Origin: Cyanobacteriota bacterium SRBZ.bins.94.201705
GTDB lineage: Bacteria > Cyanobacteriota > Cyanobacteriia > Cyanobacteriales > Cyanobacteriaceae
Reading direction: 5' to 3'
DNA: 61,261 nucleotides
NCBI GenBank assembly: GCA_030549855.1
Contig: JAUQQP010000009.1
Span: forward strand, 1-61,261
Part shown: piece after piece, positions 18,450 through 27,626 of the stretch
Position numbering within the stretch: the first letter of the stretch is position 1
Layout: every line of letters begins with the position of its first letter
Position numbers and translations under genes: made by a program
The notes under the pieces: model-generated
What the model was told of the DNA's origin: nothing
The model's input: the letters and a program-made list of their open reading frames with translations, nothing else
Database searches by the model: none

Positions 18450-19166
18450 ATGGGACAGAAAGTACATCCAATAGGCCTCAGACTGGGCATCATAAAAGAC
18501 CATCTCTCCTGTTGGTATGCCAATAAGAGAGATTACCCAAAACTACTTCAAGAAGACTACCAGATTCGCCAATATATCGCCAAAAATCTGGCTAACGCCA
18601 GTGTGGCTCAGGTCAGAATTGAACGAAAGGCTGACCAAGTGGAAATTTTCATCCACACCGCCCGCCCTGGGGTGGTAGTGGGCAAAGGCGGCCAGGGCAT
18701 CGAAAAAATTCGTACCGACTTGATGGCCCTGTTCAACAACCAGCGTCAAATCAGGGTCAATGTCATCGAAGTGACCAATGTGGACGCCTGCGCCCCTCTC
18801 ATGGCAGAGTTCATCGTCTCCCAACTGGAAAGACGGGTTTCCTTCCGTCGGGTGGTCAGACAAGCTCTCCAAAGGGCACAAAAGGCTGAGGGGGTACAGG
18901 GTATCAAAATACAAGTCAGTGGCCGTCTCAATGGCGCAGAAATAGCTCGCACTGAATGGATCAGAGAGGGCCGTGTGCCTCTGGCGACTCTGAGGGCCGA
19001 CATCGACTACGCCTACAAAACGGCTAAAACTGTCTATGGGATTTTGGGAGTAAAGGTGTGGATCTTCCGCGGCGAAATCATCCCCGGGGAAGAAAACCTC
19101 GATTTGCCCTCCCGCAAGCGAAGCAAAAAAATCCGTCGTCAGAAATTTGAAGATCGCTCAGAGTAG
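18450..19166 (+). CDS. rpsC: 30S ribosomal protein S3
   Basis: S3 lies at the mRNA entry channel of the 30S subunit. The 238-residue protein begins [13 protein letters not shown] and contains the KH-domain motif [13 protein letters not shown] and the C-terminal signature [14 protein letters not shown]. It is about the usual length. Confidence 0.98.
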   Translation: MGQKVHPIGLRLGIIKDHLSCWYANKRDYPKLLQEDYQIRQYIAKNLANASVAQVRIERKADQVEIFIHTARPGVVVGKGGQGIEKIRTDLMALFNNQRQIRVNVIEVTNVDACAPLMAEFIVSQLERRVSFRRVVRQALQRAQKAEGVQGIKIQVSGRLNGAEIARTEWIREGRVPLATLRADIDYAYKTAKTVYGILGVKVWIFRGEIIPGEENLDLPSRKRSKKIRRQKFEDRSE

Positions 19167-19187
19167 TATTTTGTAAAACAAACGTCT

Positions 19188-19604
19188 ATGTTAAGTCCAA
19201 AAAGAACGAAATTCCGCAAACAACAACGGGGGCGCATGAAAGGTAACGCCTACCGGGGTAATACTATTAATTTCGGAGATTACGGCCTCCAAGCCACTGA
19301 ACCGTGTTGGCTCACCGCCCGGCAAATTGAAGCAGCGAGAAGGGTGATCACTCGTTATGTCCGTCGGGGAGGTAAGCTCTGGATTCGCGTCTTCCCCGAT
19401 AAGCCTGTGACTATGCGGCCGGCTGAAACCCGTATGGGGTCGGGTAAGGGTAACCCTGAATATTGGGTGGCTGTGGTTAAACCTGGTCGTATCCTGTTTG
19501 AGGTGGCTGGTATCTCGGAGGAAAACGCAAGGGAAGCCCTACGCCTGGCCGCAGATAAGTTGCCTATTAAAACTAAGTTTGTCAGCAGAACGGAGGGTTT
19601 CTAA
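19188..19604 (+). CDS. rplP: 50S ribosomal protein L16
   Basis: L16 organises the A site of the large subunit. The 138-residue protein starts [17 protein letters not shown] and contains [16 protein letters not shown], both conserved. It lies 21 bases after rpsC and 3 bases before rpmC. Confidence 0.98.
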   Translation: MLSPKRTKFRKQQRGRMKGNAYRGNTINFGDYGLQATEPCWLTARQIEAARRVITRYVRRGGKLWIRVFPDKPVTMRPAETRMGSGKGNPEYWVAVVKPGRILFEVAGISEENAREALRLAADKLPIKTKFVSRTEGF

Positions 19605-19607
19605 GCT

Positions 19608-19868
19608 ATGGCTTTCAGAAAAATAGAGGAGGCTCGAAAACTTAGTGACGAGGAGTTGGAACAGGAAATTGTTAATGCCAAGAAGAAACTCTTCCAACTC
19701 CGCCTCCAGCAGTCCCTAGGACGTTTGGAAAAGCCTCATGAGTTTAGGCATACCAAACGCTGGATTGCTCAGCTGCTTACTGTGAAAACTGAACGGGAAA
19801 AGGGAATTCGCTCTGGCAAGAAGTCTGACAATTCTACTGACCAACAAGGTTCTGACGAGAAAAACTAG
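19608..19868 (+). CDS. rpmC: 50S ribosomal protein L29
   Basis: L29 sits by the tunnel exit next to L23. The core (LSDEELEQEIVNAKKKLFQLRLQQ) is typical. At 86 residues it is longer than E. coli L29 (63) because of a charged C-terminal tail rich in Lys, Ser and Asp that is probably disordered. Confidence 0.95.
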   Translation: MAFRKIEEARKLSDEELEQEIVNAKKKLFQLRLQQSLGRLEKPHEFRHTKRWIAQLLTVKTEREKGIRSGKKSDNSTDQQGSDEKN

Positions 19869-19890
19869 GTGTAACTAGGGGAAGTGACCT

Positions 19891-20139
19891 ATGGCTGTCA
19901 AGGAAAGAGTGGGTGTGGTGGTGAGCACAAAAATGGATAAAACCGCGGTAGTTGCCGTGGAAAACCGTGCCCCCCACCCTAAGTACAAGAAAATTGTTGT
20001 TAAAACTAAAAAATACAAGGCTCACGATCCGGAAAATCAATGTCGCGAGGGGGATAAGGTTCTCATCCGCGAAACCCGCCCCCTGAGCAAGACTAAACGC
20101 TGGATCGTGGTGGAAATCCTTGAACGGAAAGTAGTATAA
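19891..20139 (+). CDS. rpsQ: 30S ribosomal protein S17
   Basis: S17 is a primary 16S rRNA-binding protein with an OB fold. The 82-residue protein has [15 protein letters not shown] and the signature [18 protein letters not shown]. The start ATG is preceded by AGGGGAAGTG. Confidence 0.97.
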   Translation: MAVKERVGVVVSTKMDKTAVVAVENRAPHPKYKKIVVKTKKYKAHDPENQCREGDKVLIRETRPLSKTKRWIVVEILERKVV

Positions 20140-20175
20140 ATGTTTTCTGGTTGTCTGGACTGACGGAATGGGCCT

Positions 20176-20544
20176 ATGATTCAGAAACAAACCTATCTTA
20201 ACGTGGCTGATAATACTGGAGCACGGAAAATCATGTGCCTCAGGGTACTCTCTACTGGCAATGCTAGATATGCCAGCCTGGGGGATGTAATAGTGGCCGT
20301 GGTGAAAGAGGCTATCCCTAATATGCCTGTCAAAAAGTCTGATATCGTTAGGGCGGTGGTGGTCAGAACTAAACAAACTGTAAAACGCCCCAGTGGTATG
20401 AGTATCCGTTTCGATGATAACGCGGCTGTGATTATCAATAAGGATAATAACCCCAGAGGGACTCGTGTGTTTGGCCCCGTCGCCCGGGAATTGCGTGATA
20501 AAAACTTTACCAAAATTATTTCTCTGGCACCGGAGGTAATCTAA
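20176..20544 (+). CDS. rplN: 50S ribosomal protein L14
   Basis: L14 lies at the subunit interface and contacts silencing factor RsfS and 16S rRNA. The 122-residue protein starts [18 protein letters not shown] and ends with the conserved [24 protein letters not shown] block. It lies 3 bases before rplX. Confidence 0.98.
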   Translation: MIQKQTYLNVADNTGARKIMCLRVLSTGNARYASLGDVIVAVVKEAIPNMPVKKSDIVRAVVVRTKQTVKRPSGMSIRFDDNAAVIINKDNNPRGTRVFGPVARELRDKNFTKIISLAPEVI

Positions 20545-20547
20545 ACC

Positions 20548-20907
20548 ATGAGACCTACAAGACGAAAACAAAAGAAACATCCTACCCGCTATAAGATGCA
20601 TGTGAAAAAGGGTGACCTTGTCCAGGTGATCTCCGGTAAGGACAAGGGAAAAGTGGGAGAGGTCCTTAAGGCTTTCCCTAAATATAGTACTGTTATCGTT
20701 AAGGGGGTTAATATCCGTACTAAACACCAAAAACCCCTTAGGGAAGGCGAGTCTGGCCAAATCATCACCTTTGAGGCTCCTATCCATAGCTCTAAGGTGA
20801 TGCTGTACTCGGAAAAGGCAAAGGTGGCTAGCCGTTTTAACTATGTCATCACCGAAGACGGCAGAAAGGTCAGAAAACTGAAGAAAACCGGCGAGATCAT
20901 CGACTAG
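20548..20907 (+). CDS. rplX: 50S ribosomal protein L24
   Basis: L24 initiates 50S assembly and carries a KOW motif, seen here as [20 protein letters not shown] at about residues 20-40. The 119-residue protein has a basic N-terminal extension ([15 protein letters not shown]). The spacer after it holds the third set of tandem repeats. Confidence 0.96.
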   Translation: MRPTRRKQKKHPTRYKMHVKKGDLVQVISGKDKGKVGEVLKAFPKYSTVIVKGVNIRTKHQKPLREGESGQIITFEAPIHSSKVMLYSEKAKVASRFNYVITEDGRKVRKLKKTGEIID

Positions 20908-20914
20908 TACTGGG

Positions 20915-20960
20915 AGGCCTGGTGCCAAGTCAAGGCCTCGTGCCAACTCAAGGCCTGCCT
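20915..20960. repeat. 18-bp tandem repeat in the rplX-rplE spacer (2.5 copies)
   Basis: Units at 20915-20932, 20933-20950 and 20951-20960 (partial) begin AGGCCTGGTGCC, AGGCCTCGTGCC and AGGCCTGCC. They follow the rplX stop codon by a few bases and share the core AGGYCTNGTGCC with the repeats around rplC. Confidence 0.8.
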
Positions 20961-21033
20961 TCCCCAACGGCCACGTCCCACTCTACCTTTGCTAATCCTC
21001 CTTATTATCTGCTCTTTTTGAGTTGTTGCTGTG

Positions 21034-21576
21034 ATGTCTAGACTTAAGACTTATTATCAGGAAACTATAGTCCCTAAACTCATCCAACAGTTCGGGTATA
21101 CCAATATCCACCAGGTGCCTAAGGTGGTTAAGGTGGTTTTGAACAGGGGTTTAGGGGAAGCCTCTCAAAATGCCAAGGCCCTGGAATCCTCTATAAACGA
21201 AATCGCAATGATTACAGGGCAAAGACCAGTGGTTACCCGGGCCAAAAAGGCTATCGCTGGCTTCAAAATCCGTAAGGGAATGCCGGTGGGCCTCATGGTA
21301 ACCCTCAGGAGGGAAAAAATGTACTCCTTCCTGGATCGTCTCATCAACCTGGCCCTGCCTCGCATCCGTGACTTCCGAGGCCTTTCGCCTAACAGTTTCG
21401 ATGGACGGGGGAATTATTCTCTCGGTATCCGAGAACAACTTATCTTCCCGGAAGTGGACTACGACTCCATCGACCAAATCCGTGGCTTTGACATCACCAT
21501 CGTCACCAGCGCCAACACGGATGAGGAGGCTTTTGCCTTGTTGAAAGAAATGGGAATGCCTTTCCGTCAAAAATAA
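21034..21576 (+). CDS. rplE: 50S ribosomal protein L5
   Basis: L5 binds 5S rRNA and contacts the P-site tRNA. The 180-residue protein has [15 protein letters not shown] at the start, [19 protein letters not shown] in the middle and [17 protein letters not shown] toward the end, all typical. GTG at 21031 and ATG at 21034 are adjacent in-frame starts; I use the ATG. No strong ribosome-binding site is visible in the 126-bp spacer. Confidence 0.96.
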   Translation: MSRLKTYYQETIVPKLIQQFGYTNIHQVPKVVKVVLNRGLGEASQNAKALESSINEIAMITGQRPVVTRAKKAIAGFKIRKGMPVGLMVTLRREKMYSFLDRLINLALPRIRDFRGLSPNSFDGRGNYSLGIREQLIFPEVDYDSIDQIRGFDITIVTSANTDEEAFALLKEMGMPFRQK

Positions 21577-21612
21577 TCGTGAGGTAATAGAGGAACAAAG
21601 AAGGAAAAAAGA

Positions 21613-22011
21613 ATGCCAGCACACGACACTATTTCCGACATGCTGACTCGCATCCGCAACGCCTGCGCCGTGCGTCATCCCACCGTGACGGTGCCTAGTA
21701 CCAAAATGACCCGGAACATAGCCGAAGTACTCAAAGAAGAGGGTTTTATCAGCGGCTATGAGGAGGTAGGCGAAGGCGTCAAGAAAAATCTCATTCTCGT
21801 CCTGAAATACAAGGGGAAAAACCGTCAACCGGTAATCCACCATATCCGTCGAGTCAGCAAACCCGGTTTACGTATCTATGCCAAAAAAGACCTGCCTAGA
21901 GTCTTGGGGGGTATTGGCGTTGCCATCCTCTCTACCTCTAGCGGGGTAATGACCGACAGAAAAGCTAGAAAACTAGGCATCGGAGGCGAGGTCCTCTGTT
22001 ACGTCTGGTAG
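21613..22011 (+). CDS. rpsH: 30S ribosomal protein S8
   Basis: S8 binds the 16S central domain and, in E. coli, represses the spc operon. The 132-residue protein starts [13 protein letters not shown] and ends with the signature [31 protein letters not shown] precedes the ATG. Confidence 0.98.
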   Translation: MPAHDTISDMLTRIRNACAVRHPTVTVPSTKMTRNIAEVLKEEGFISGYEEVGEGVKKNLILVLKYKGKNRQPVIHHIRRVSKPGLRIYAKKDLPRVLGGIGVAILSTSSGVMTDRKARKLGIGGEVLCYVW

Positions 22012-22041
22012 TAGTACTTTATAAGTTAACCCGGATAAACC

Positions 22042-22590
22042 ATGTCTCGTATTGGAAAACGTCCTATAGCCATTCCGCCACAGGTACAAGTTAAGGTAGA
22101 CGGGCAACTGGTGGAGGTCAAAGGGCCAAAAGGTACCCTCTCTAGGACTCTACCATCCCTGGTCAAGGTCAGTGTGGAAGGCCAAGAAATCAGAGTAGAA
22201 CGAGAAAACGACAGCCGTACTGCAAGAGAACGACACGGCCTTTGCCGAACCCTGGTGTATAACATGGTACAGGGGGTAACACAGGGATTCGAAAAAAAAC
22301 TAGAAATCCAAGGGGTGGGCTATCGTGCCTCCTGTCAGGGCAAGAAATTAATTCTCAACGTGGGTTATAGCAAACCCGTAGAAATGGAAATGCCCCCCCA
22401 GATTAACGTGGCCGTCAACAACAATACCGAGATAGTAGTCTCGGGAATAGACAAAGAACTAGTAGGAAACGTAGCCGCCCGCATCCGCGCCGTTCGTCCC
22501 CCTGAAGTATACAAGGGCAAGGGGATTCGTTATGTGGGCGAATACGTAAGACGGAAAGTAGGTAAATCTGGTAAGTCAGGGAAGAAATAA
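22042..22590 (+). CDS. rplF: 50S ribosomal protein L6
   Basis: L6 supports the GTPase-associated center. The 182-residue protein has [11 protein letters not shown] at the start and the C-terminal signature [19 protein letters not shown]. Two related L6 domains are evident in the usual length. rplR begins 2 bases after its stop codon. Confidence 0.98.
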   Translation: MSRIGKRPIAIPPQVQVKVDGQLVEVKGPKGTLSRTLPSLVKVSVEGQEIRVERENDSRTARERHGLCRTLVYNMVQGVTQGFEKKLEIQGVGYRASCQGKKLILNVGYSKPVEMEMPPQINVAVNNNTEIVVSGIDKELVGNVAARIRAVRPPEVYKGKGIRYVGEYVRRKVGKSGKSGKK

Positions 22591-22592
22591 AA

Positions 22593-22955
22593 ATGGTTGT
22601 CAATCGTAGAGAACTCATCAAACGTCGTCACCTGCGGATTCGCAAGAAGGTCAAGGGCACTCCCGAACGCCCCCGCCTGGCTGTTTATCGTTCCAACCTC
22701 CATATATATGCCCAGATAATCGACGACGTAGCCCAACACACCCTGGTGGCCGCGTCTACCCTCGACAGGGAATTGAGAGGAAAGTTAACCTCCACCTCTA
22801 CTTGTGAAGCCGCTAGGGAAGTGGGTAAGTTGATCGCCCAGAGGGCCCTAGCCAAGGGCATTGACAAAGTGGTATTCGATCGTGGGGGCTTCTTGTACCA
22901 TGGTCGCGTTAAAGCCCTAGCCGAGGGCGCCCGCGAAGCTGGTCTTAATTTCTAA
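22593..22955 (+). CDS. rplR: 50S ribosomal protein L18
   Basis: L18 binds 5S rRNA with L5. The 120-residue protein contains [20 protein letters not shown] near the N terminus and [25 protein letters not shown] at the end, the family pattern. The start ATG lies 2 bases after the rplF stop. Confidence 0.97.
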   Translation: MVVNRRELIKRRHLRIRKKVKGTPERPRLAVYRSNLHIYAQIIDDVAQHTLVAASTLDRELRGKLTSTSTCEAAREVGKLIAQRALAKGIDKVVFDRGGFLYHGRVKALAEGAREAGLNF

Positions 22956-22967
22956 GAGGGAACTGTT

Positions 22968-23510
22968 ATGGTAAAAGAACAAGAACAGCGCAAAGTAACC
23001 AAACAGAAAAAACGGAAGGATAAAAAAGAAACCCAATGGCTAGAAAGGGTTGTCCAAATCCGCCGTGTAAGCAAAGTAGTCCAAGGCGGGAAGAAACTCA
23101 GCTTCCGCGCCATTGTGGTGGTAGGCAACGAGAGAGGACAAGTAGGTGTAGGCGTCGGCAAAGCCGGTGACGTCATCAACGCCGTACGCAAGGCCGTGGC
23201 TGACGGGAAGAAAAACATCATCTCCGTCAAAATCAACAAAGACGAGTCCATACCCCACGCTGCCCAAGCCAGTTACGGCAGTGCCACCGTATTCATGAGG
23301 CCGGCCGCCCCCGGTACTGGTGTAATTGCCGGTGGAGCCGTACGCACTGTCCTAGAACTTGCCGGCATCAAAAACATCCTGGCCAAACAGTTAGGCTCAA
23401 ACAACCCCCTCAACAACGCCCGGGCTACCATCAAAGCCCTACAGCAAGTCCGCAGTTTCTCCCAAGTCTCCAAAGAAAGAGATATTCCCTTACAGCACAT
23501 CTTCTCCTGA
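22968..23510 (+). CDS. rpsE: 30S ribosomal protein S5
   Basis: S5 lies at the mRNA entry channel and is a site of ribosomal ambiguity mutations. The conserved core [22 protein letters not shown] starts at about residue 32, so there is a roughly 22-residue Lys/Gln-rich N-terminal extension. The protein has 180 residues. AGAGGGAACTG precedes the ATG. Confidence 0.97.
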   Translation: MVKEQEQRKVTKQKKRKDKKETQWLERVVQIRRVSKVVQGGKKLSFRAIVVVGNERGQVGVGVGKAGDVINAVRKAVADGKKNIISVKINKDESIPHAAQASYGSATVFMRPAAPGTGVIAGGAVRTVLELAGIKNILAKQLGSNNPLNNARATIKALQQVRSFSQVSKERDIPLQHIFS

Positions 23511-23520
23511 GTAGAAACCT

Positions 23521-23964
23521 ATGAGACTCCATCAATTAGCTCCCAATCCCAAATCCAGAAAACGTCGTCGTCGCGTCGGTAGAGGTATTGCCGCCGGCCA
23601 GGGGGCCAGTTGCGGTTTTGGGATGAGAGGGCAGAAATCCCGCTCCGGCCCCGGTACCCCCCCCGGTTTTGAGGGAGGACAAATGCCTCTGTATCGTCGC
23701 CTCCCCAAACTCAAACACTTCAAGGTGGTCAACCGCAAAGAGTACACTATTGTCAACGTGGACCAACTAAAGGATTTGCCTCCTAATTCCGAAGTAACCC
23801 TCGATTCCCTCATTTCCGCCGGAATTGTCACCAGCAATGACGGCCCCCTGAAAGTCCTTGGCCGAGGAGAGATAAATATCCCCCTCCACATCAAAGCAGC
23901 AGCCTGGAGTGAGTCTGCCAAAGCCAAAATAGAGGCGGCCGGTGGGACCATTTCTCAGCCCTAG
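23521..23964 (+). CDS. rplO: 50S ribosomal protein L15
   Basis: L15 is a late-assembling 50S protein. The 147-residue protein begins with [17 protein letters not shown] and contains the Gly-rich part [15 protein letters not shown] and the C-terminal block IEAAGGTI. rpmD, which lies between rpsE and rplO in E. coli, is absent, as in cyanobacteria generally. Confidence 0.97.
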   Translation: MRLHQLAPNPKSRKRRRRVGRGIAAGQGASCGFGMRGQKSRSGPGTPPGFEGGQMPLYRRLPKLKHFKVVNRKEYTIVNVDQLKDLPPNSEVTLDSLISAGIVTSNDGPLKVLGRGEINIPLHIKAAAWSESAKAKIEAAGGTISQP

Positions 23965-23992
23965 TGCGGGCTCATTGCTACCTTTACAACAA

Positions 23993-24118
23993 ATGCCAGC
24001 GGACACCGAACCCCAATATGAACCAATTAATGTCAAGATAGAAATCAATATTGACGGTGTTCCGTCTTTTGGCACAGGAGAAGGACAAACCTCCTCCCTA
24101 CATTGTCCCCCTTACTGA
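23993..24118 (+). CDS. Possible 41-residue ORF between rplO and secY
   Basis: An ATG at 23993 opens a 41-residue frame (MPADTEPQYEPINVKIEINID...) that stops 13 bases before secY and fills most of the 166-base gap. The sequence alternates hydrophobic and polar residues (VKIEINIDGV) and ends in SLHCPPY. I see no ribosome-binding site and recognise no family. It may be chance, but the spacing fits an operon member. Confidence 0.25.
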   Translation: MPADTEPQYEPINVKIEINIDGVPSFGTGEGQTSSLHCPPY

Positions 24119-24130
24119 AGAGCAACAGTT

Positions 24131-25444
24131 ATGGTAGTAAGCAGAGAAAGAACTCCCACCGCCCAGGAAACCTTCCTCCAGATGGCCCAGGCAGCGGGGT
24201 TGCGCCGTCGTGTCCTCATCACCCTCGGGTTGCTTATTCTGGCACGTCTAGGCATTTATATCCCTGTGCCGGGCATTGACCGAGAGGCTTTTGCCAATGC
24301 CATTGTCAACTCCCCCTTCATCGGCTTTTTAGACATCTTCACCGGGGGAGGGCTGGTGACCGTAGGCATTTTCGCCCTGGGGATTCTCCCTTACATCAAC
24401 GCCTCCATCATAATGCAACTGCTCACCTCCGCCATTCCAGCCTTGGAGGATTTACAGAAAAATGAAGGGGAAATAGGGCGCCGGAAAATAGCCCAAATCA
24501 CCCGCTATGTAGCCTTAGGGTGGGCAGTAATCCAAGGTACCGGTATTGCTGTTGGACTACTGCGCCCCTATGCTCTCAACTACAGCATCTGGTTTGTCAT
24601 CGAAACGGTGTTGGCTATCTCCGCCGGTTCCATGTTTGTTATGTGGATTTCCGAGTTAATTACAGACAGGGGAATCGGCAATGGGGCATCTCTACTCATA
24701 TTTGTCAACATTGTCGCAGTACTGCCCCGCACCCTAGCTAACACCATAGACTATGCCCAAACCGGAGGACGTCAGGCCATAGCCCAGGTTATCATCCTTA
24801 TGGCCGTATTCCTGGTGATGATTGTGGGCATAGTTTTCGTCCAGGAAGGCACCCGTCGCATTCCTATCATTGTAGCCCATCGTCAGGTGGGCCGGAGACC
24901 GTATCGGGAGAAAACTAGCTATCTGCCCCTACGACTCAACCAAGGCGGTGTAATGCCCATTATCTTCGCCTCGGCTGTGCTGGTTTTACCCTCTTCCCTG
25001 GCCGGTTTGACCAAGGATACAGCCTTTAACAATATTATTAACCAGATTGCCTTCGCCCTCAGACCAGGCACCATCTGGTATGTGGTAGTCTACTCCCTAT
25101 TAATCCTGTTTTTCAGCTACTTCTACGCCTCCCTCATATCTAATCCGGAGGACATAGCCGACAACCTGAAGAAAATAGGCGCCAGTATCCCTGGAATTCG
25201 TCCTGGCAAGTCCACTGTGGCCTATCTAGAGGGAGTTTTAAATCGCCTCACCTTCCTTGGGGCCATCTTTTTAACGGTAGTAGCCACTGTGCCCACTTTC
25301 GTGGAAAAGGCCACTGGCGTAACTACCTTTCAGGGTTTTGGGGCTACCTCCCTACTTATCCTAGTGGGTGTGGCCATCGATACTGCTAAACAGGTGCAAA
25401 CCTACGTCATTTCCCAGCGTTATGAGGGCATGGTGAAACAGTAA
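24131..25444 (+). CDS. secY: Preprotein translocase subunit SecY
   Basis: SecY is the channel of the Sec translocon, in cyanobacteria found in both plasma and thylakoid membranes. The 437-residue protein has ten hydrophobic segments and the signatures GIYIPVPGI, the plug-region segment GFLDIFTGGGL and the cytoplasmic loop RRIPI with RQVGRRP. It lies between rplO and adk, the normal place. Confidence 0.98.
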   Translation: MVVSRERTPTAQETFLQMAQAAGLRRRVLITLGLLILARLGIYIPVPGIDREAFANAIVNSPFIGFLDIFTGGGLVTVGIFALGILPYINASIIMQLLTSAIPALEDLQKNEGEIGRRKIAQITRYVALGWAVIQGTGIAVGLLRPYALNYSIWFVIETVLAISAGSMFVMWISELITDRGIGNGASLLIFVNIVAVLPRTLANTIDYAQTGGRQAIAQVIILMAVFLVMIVGIVFVQEGTRRIPIIVAHRQVGRRPYREKTSYLPLRLNQGGVMPIIFASAVLVLPSSLAGLTKDTAFNNIINQIAFALRPGTIWYVVVYSLLILFFSYFYASLISNPEDIADNLKKIGASIPGIRPGKSTVAYLEGVLNRLTFLGAIFLTVVATVPTFVEKATGVTTFQGFGATSLLILVGVAIDTAKQVQTYVISQRYEGMVKQ

Positions 25445-25472
25445 AATTTCTGCATTATAAGATATTTAGGAC

Positions 25473-26036
25473 ATGGCGAGAGTCATTTTTCTAGGGCCAC
25501 CTGGGGCAGGCAAGGGCACCCAGGGGCAACTTATAGCAGAGAGATTTGGAGTACCTCATATTTCAACAGGAGATATTTTAAGGAATGCTATAGCCCAAGG
25601 AACCCCCCTGGGGTTGAAGGCTAAAACCTATGTAGACAAAGGGGACCTCGTCCCAGACGAACTGATTCTGGACCTTATAAAGGAAACCCTCCAGCGGGAA
25701 GAAGCAAAACAGGGGTGGGTCCTGGACGGCTTCCCCCGCAATGTGGCCCAGGCGGAATTCTTGACCCAGTTGCTGGCACTTCTTCAGCAACCTTGCCACC
25801 TGGTCATTAATCTGGATGTCCCCGACGAGGTCATCCTCCAACGTCTGCTGGCCCGTGGCCGGAAAGACGACACGGAAGACACTATCCGTCACCGTCTGGG
25901 GGTATATCGGGAGCAAACTGCGCCTCTCATAGACTATTATAAGAAAATGGGGCTGTTGAAAACAGTAAACGGCAACCGCCCCCCGGCAGAAATCACCGAC
26001 GAAATCCAATCCCTCATCCAAGCCTCTCAGTCTTAA
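25473..26036 (+). CDS. adk: Adenylate kinase
   Basis: Adk interconverts ATP plus AMP and two ADP. The P-loop is GPPGAGKGTQ near residue 7, the AMP-binding region contains HISTGDILR, and the catalytic stretch is VLDGFPRN. At 187 residues this is the short form with a reduced LID (GRKDDTEDTI) lacking the zinc cysteines. It is in the same operon as secY, 28 bases downstream. Confidence 0.97.
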   Translation: MARVIFLGPPGAGKGTQGQLIAERFGVPHISTGDILRNAIAQGTPLGLKAKTYVDKGDLVPDELILDLIKETLQREEAKQGWVLDGFPRNVAQAEFLTQLLALLQQPCHLVINLDVPDEVILQRLLARGRKDDTEDTIRHRLGVYREQTAPLIDYYKKMGLLKTVNGNRPPAEITDEIQSLIQASQS

Positions 26037-26128
26037 TCTCCGTCTGACGTACCATGTCAAATCAATGTAAATTTTGGTAACATTGACAACGACGACCATT
26101 GTAGAAGACTGAGATAGAGGGGTTGTTT

Positions 26129-26359
26129 ATGTCTAAAAAAGACCTTATTGAAATGGAAGGCACAGTGACCGAGTCTCTCCCTAACGCCATGTTTAGGGTG
26201 GACTTGGACAACGGCTTTAATGTCCTAGCTCATATTGCTGGCAAGATTCGCCGCAACTACATTAAAATTCTCCCTGGAGATCGAGTCAAGGTGGAACTCA
26301 CCCCCTATGACTTGACTAAGGGGAGAATTACCTACCGCCTTAAGGGCAAAAATCAATAG
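26129..26359 (+). CDS. infA: Translation initiation factor IF-1
   Basis: IF-1 binds the A site of the 30S subunit during initiation. The 76-residue OB-fold protein contains [20 protein letters not shown] and the end block [20 protein letters not shown]. The ATG at 26129 follows TAGAGGGGTTGTTT, which gives a ribosome-binding site; an in-frame TTG two codons upstream is not needed. Confidence 0.97.
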   Translation: MSKKDLIEMEGTVTESLPNAMFRVDLDNGFNVLAHIAGKIRRNYIKILPGDRVKVELTPYDLTKGRITYRLKGKNQ

Positions 26360-26391
26360 AAAATCCATCCACTCTCAGGGGCTAACCCCCC

Positions 26392-26420
26392 TTTACAGGG
26401 GGCAAAAGTCCTGTTATAAT
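26392..26420 (+). promoter_or_regulatory. Sigma-70 type promoter upstream of rpmJ
   Basis: TTTACA at 26392-26397 and TATAAT at 26415-26420 are separated by 17 bases, a near-consensus promoter in the 88-bp infA-rpmJ gap, about 28 bases before the rpmJ start. The -35 element lies in the loop of a CCCCC/GGGGG hairpin (26386-26402). It would give the rpsM-rpsK-rpoA-rplQ part of the operon its own start. Confidence 0.6.
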
Positions 26421-26447
26421 GGATAGCTTGCAGTATATTTTACTACC

Positions 26448-26561
26448 ATGAAGGTCAGAGCGTCTGTAAAGAGGATTTGCGACAAGTGCCGTGTAATCCG
26501 TCGTCGCGGACGGGTAATGGTGATTTGTTCCAATCCAAAACATAAACAGCGTCAGGGATAA
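26448..26561 (+). CDS. rpmJ: 50S ribosomal protein L36
   Basis: L36 is the smallest ribosomal protein and binds zinc. The 37-residue protein is [16 protein letters not shown]... with the zinc ligands C11, C14, C27 and H32, so it is the zinc-binding (C+) form. Confidence 0.97.
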   Translation: MKVRASVKRICDKCRVIRRRGRVMVICSNPKHKQRQG

Positions 26562-26651
26562 GGCCCCTGTGCTGGGTTGCCGCAAATACCCGAACGGGCT
26601 TGTCACATAAACCCTATCTGCCCATAGTAGCAAGAAGGAAAGGAAAACAAC

Positions 26652-27032
26652 ATGGCGAGAATAGCAGGTGTGGATTTGCCCCGTGACAAAAGGGTGGAGA
26701 TAGCCCTCACCTATCTCTATGGAATAGGCTTGTCCACCTCTAAAAAAATACTAGCAGCTACCGGGGTAAATCCTGATACTAGAGTAAAAGATCTCACAGA
26801 AGAAGAAATTAGTAAGCTAAGAACCCATATAGAACAGAACTATCAAATTGAAGGGGACCTACGTCGTATAGAGGCTATGAATATAAAACGCCTCTGCGAC
26901 ATAGGTACCTACAGAGGACGCCGTCACCGTCTCGGTTTGCCTGTACGAGGCCAAAGGACTAGAACTAATGCCAGGACTCGTAGAGGTAGAAGAGTAACCG
27001 TGGCCGGTAAGAAGAAGGCGCCCAAGAAATAG
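26652..27032 (+). CDS. rpsM: 30S ribosomal protein S13
   Basis: S13 lies in the 30S head and contacts the P-site tRNA and L5. The 126-residue protein starts [19 protein letters not shown] and ends in the basic tail [36 protein letters not shown] precedes the ATG. Confidence 0.98.
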   Translation: MARIAGVDLPRDKRVEIALTYLYGIGLSTSKKILAATGVNPDTRVKDLTEEEISKLRTHIEQNYQIEGDLRRIEAMNIKRLCDIGTYRGRRHRLGLPVRGQRTRTNARTRRGRRVTVAGKKKAPKK

Positions 27033-27044
27033 GTGTCTCTAACT

Positions 27045-27070
27045 ACCCGCGGCGGGGTGTCTTTTTTTTG
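27045..27070 (+). terminator. Terminator-like hairpin between rpsM and rpsK
   Basis: ACCC at 27045 can pair with GGGT at 27055-27058 around a GC-rich loop and is followed by a run of eight T at 27062-27069. The stem is short, so it would stop polymerase only partly. It may lower readthrough into rpsK and rpoA. Confidence 0.35.
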
Positions 27071-27100
27071 ATTTGTATTTTTGATTGAGGTCATCAAAAC

Positions 27101-27499
27101 ATGGCAACAAAAGCTGCAGGCAAAAGGGGAGGACAGAAAAAACAAAAGAAAAATGTCCCAAGTGGCATCGCCTACATTAAATCCACCTTTAACAACACCA
27201 TTGTAACTATAACAGACCCGGAGGGAAATGTGATCTCCTGGGCAACAGCAGGATCTAGTGGCTTCAAAGGGGCAAAAAAAGGAACCCCCTTCGCCGCCCA
27301 AACGGCAGCGGATAAGGCCGCTAGAGCCGCTATGGAGCACGGAATGAAACAGGTACAGGTAATGGTAAGTGGCCCTGGGGCGGGGAGGGAAACCGCTATC
27401 AGAGCCCTCCAGGGAGCAGGTCTGGAGATCACCTTGATCAGGGATATTACCCCAATCCCCCACAATGGTTGCAGGCCCCCCAAAAGACGTAGAGTGTAG
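27101..27499 (+). CDS. rpsK: 30S ribosomal protein S11
   Basis: S11 lies on the platform of the 30S subunit near the mRNA exit. The 132-residue protein contains [18 protein letters not shown] and the C-terminal block [19 protein letters not shown], both conserved. About 17 basic residues at the N terminus are variable. Confidence 0.98.
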   Translation: MATKAAGKRGGQKKQKKNVPSGIAYIKSTFNNTIVTITDPEGNVISWATAGSSGFKGAKKGTPFAAQTAADKAARAAMEHGMKQVQVMVSGPGAGRETAIRALQGAGLEITLIRDITPIPHNGCRPPKRRRV

Positions 27500-27626
27500 A
27501 GGAAGAGGCTTGTCCCTTCCTGAAGGGGTTCGTTTCCGGGGTGCCGGTTTCTCCTTGTGGGGATAATTCATCTCGAGCACGGGTTTGTAATCTATAGCCC
27601 CTTGTTCATTTAGTAAATAACCCGAG

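Noticed and set aside
19834..20967. A 377-codon open frame on the minus strand
   Set aside because: It lies opposite rpsQ, rplN and rplX, which are unmistakable ribosomal protein genes in the right order; the protein is His- and Phe-rich and looks like the reverse of biased codons.
26924..27580. A 218-codon open frame on the minus strand
   Set aside because: It spans rpsM and rpsK and their spacer on the other strand and has no domain features.
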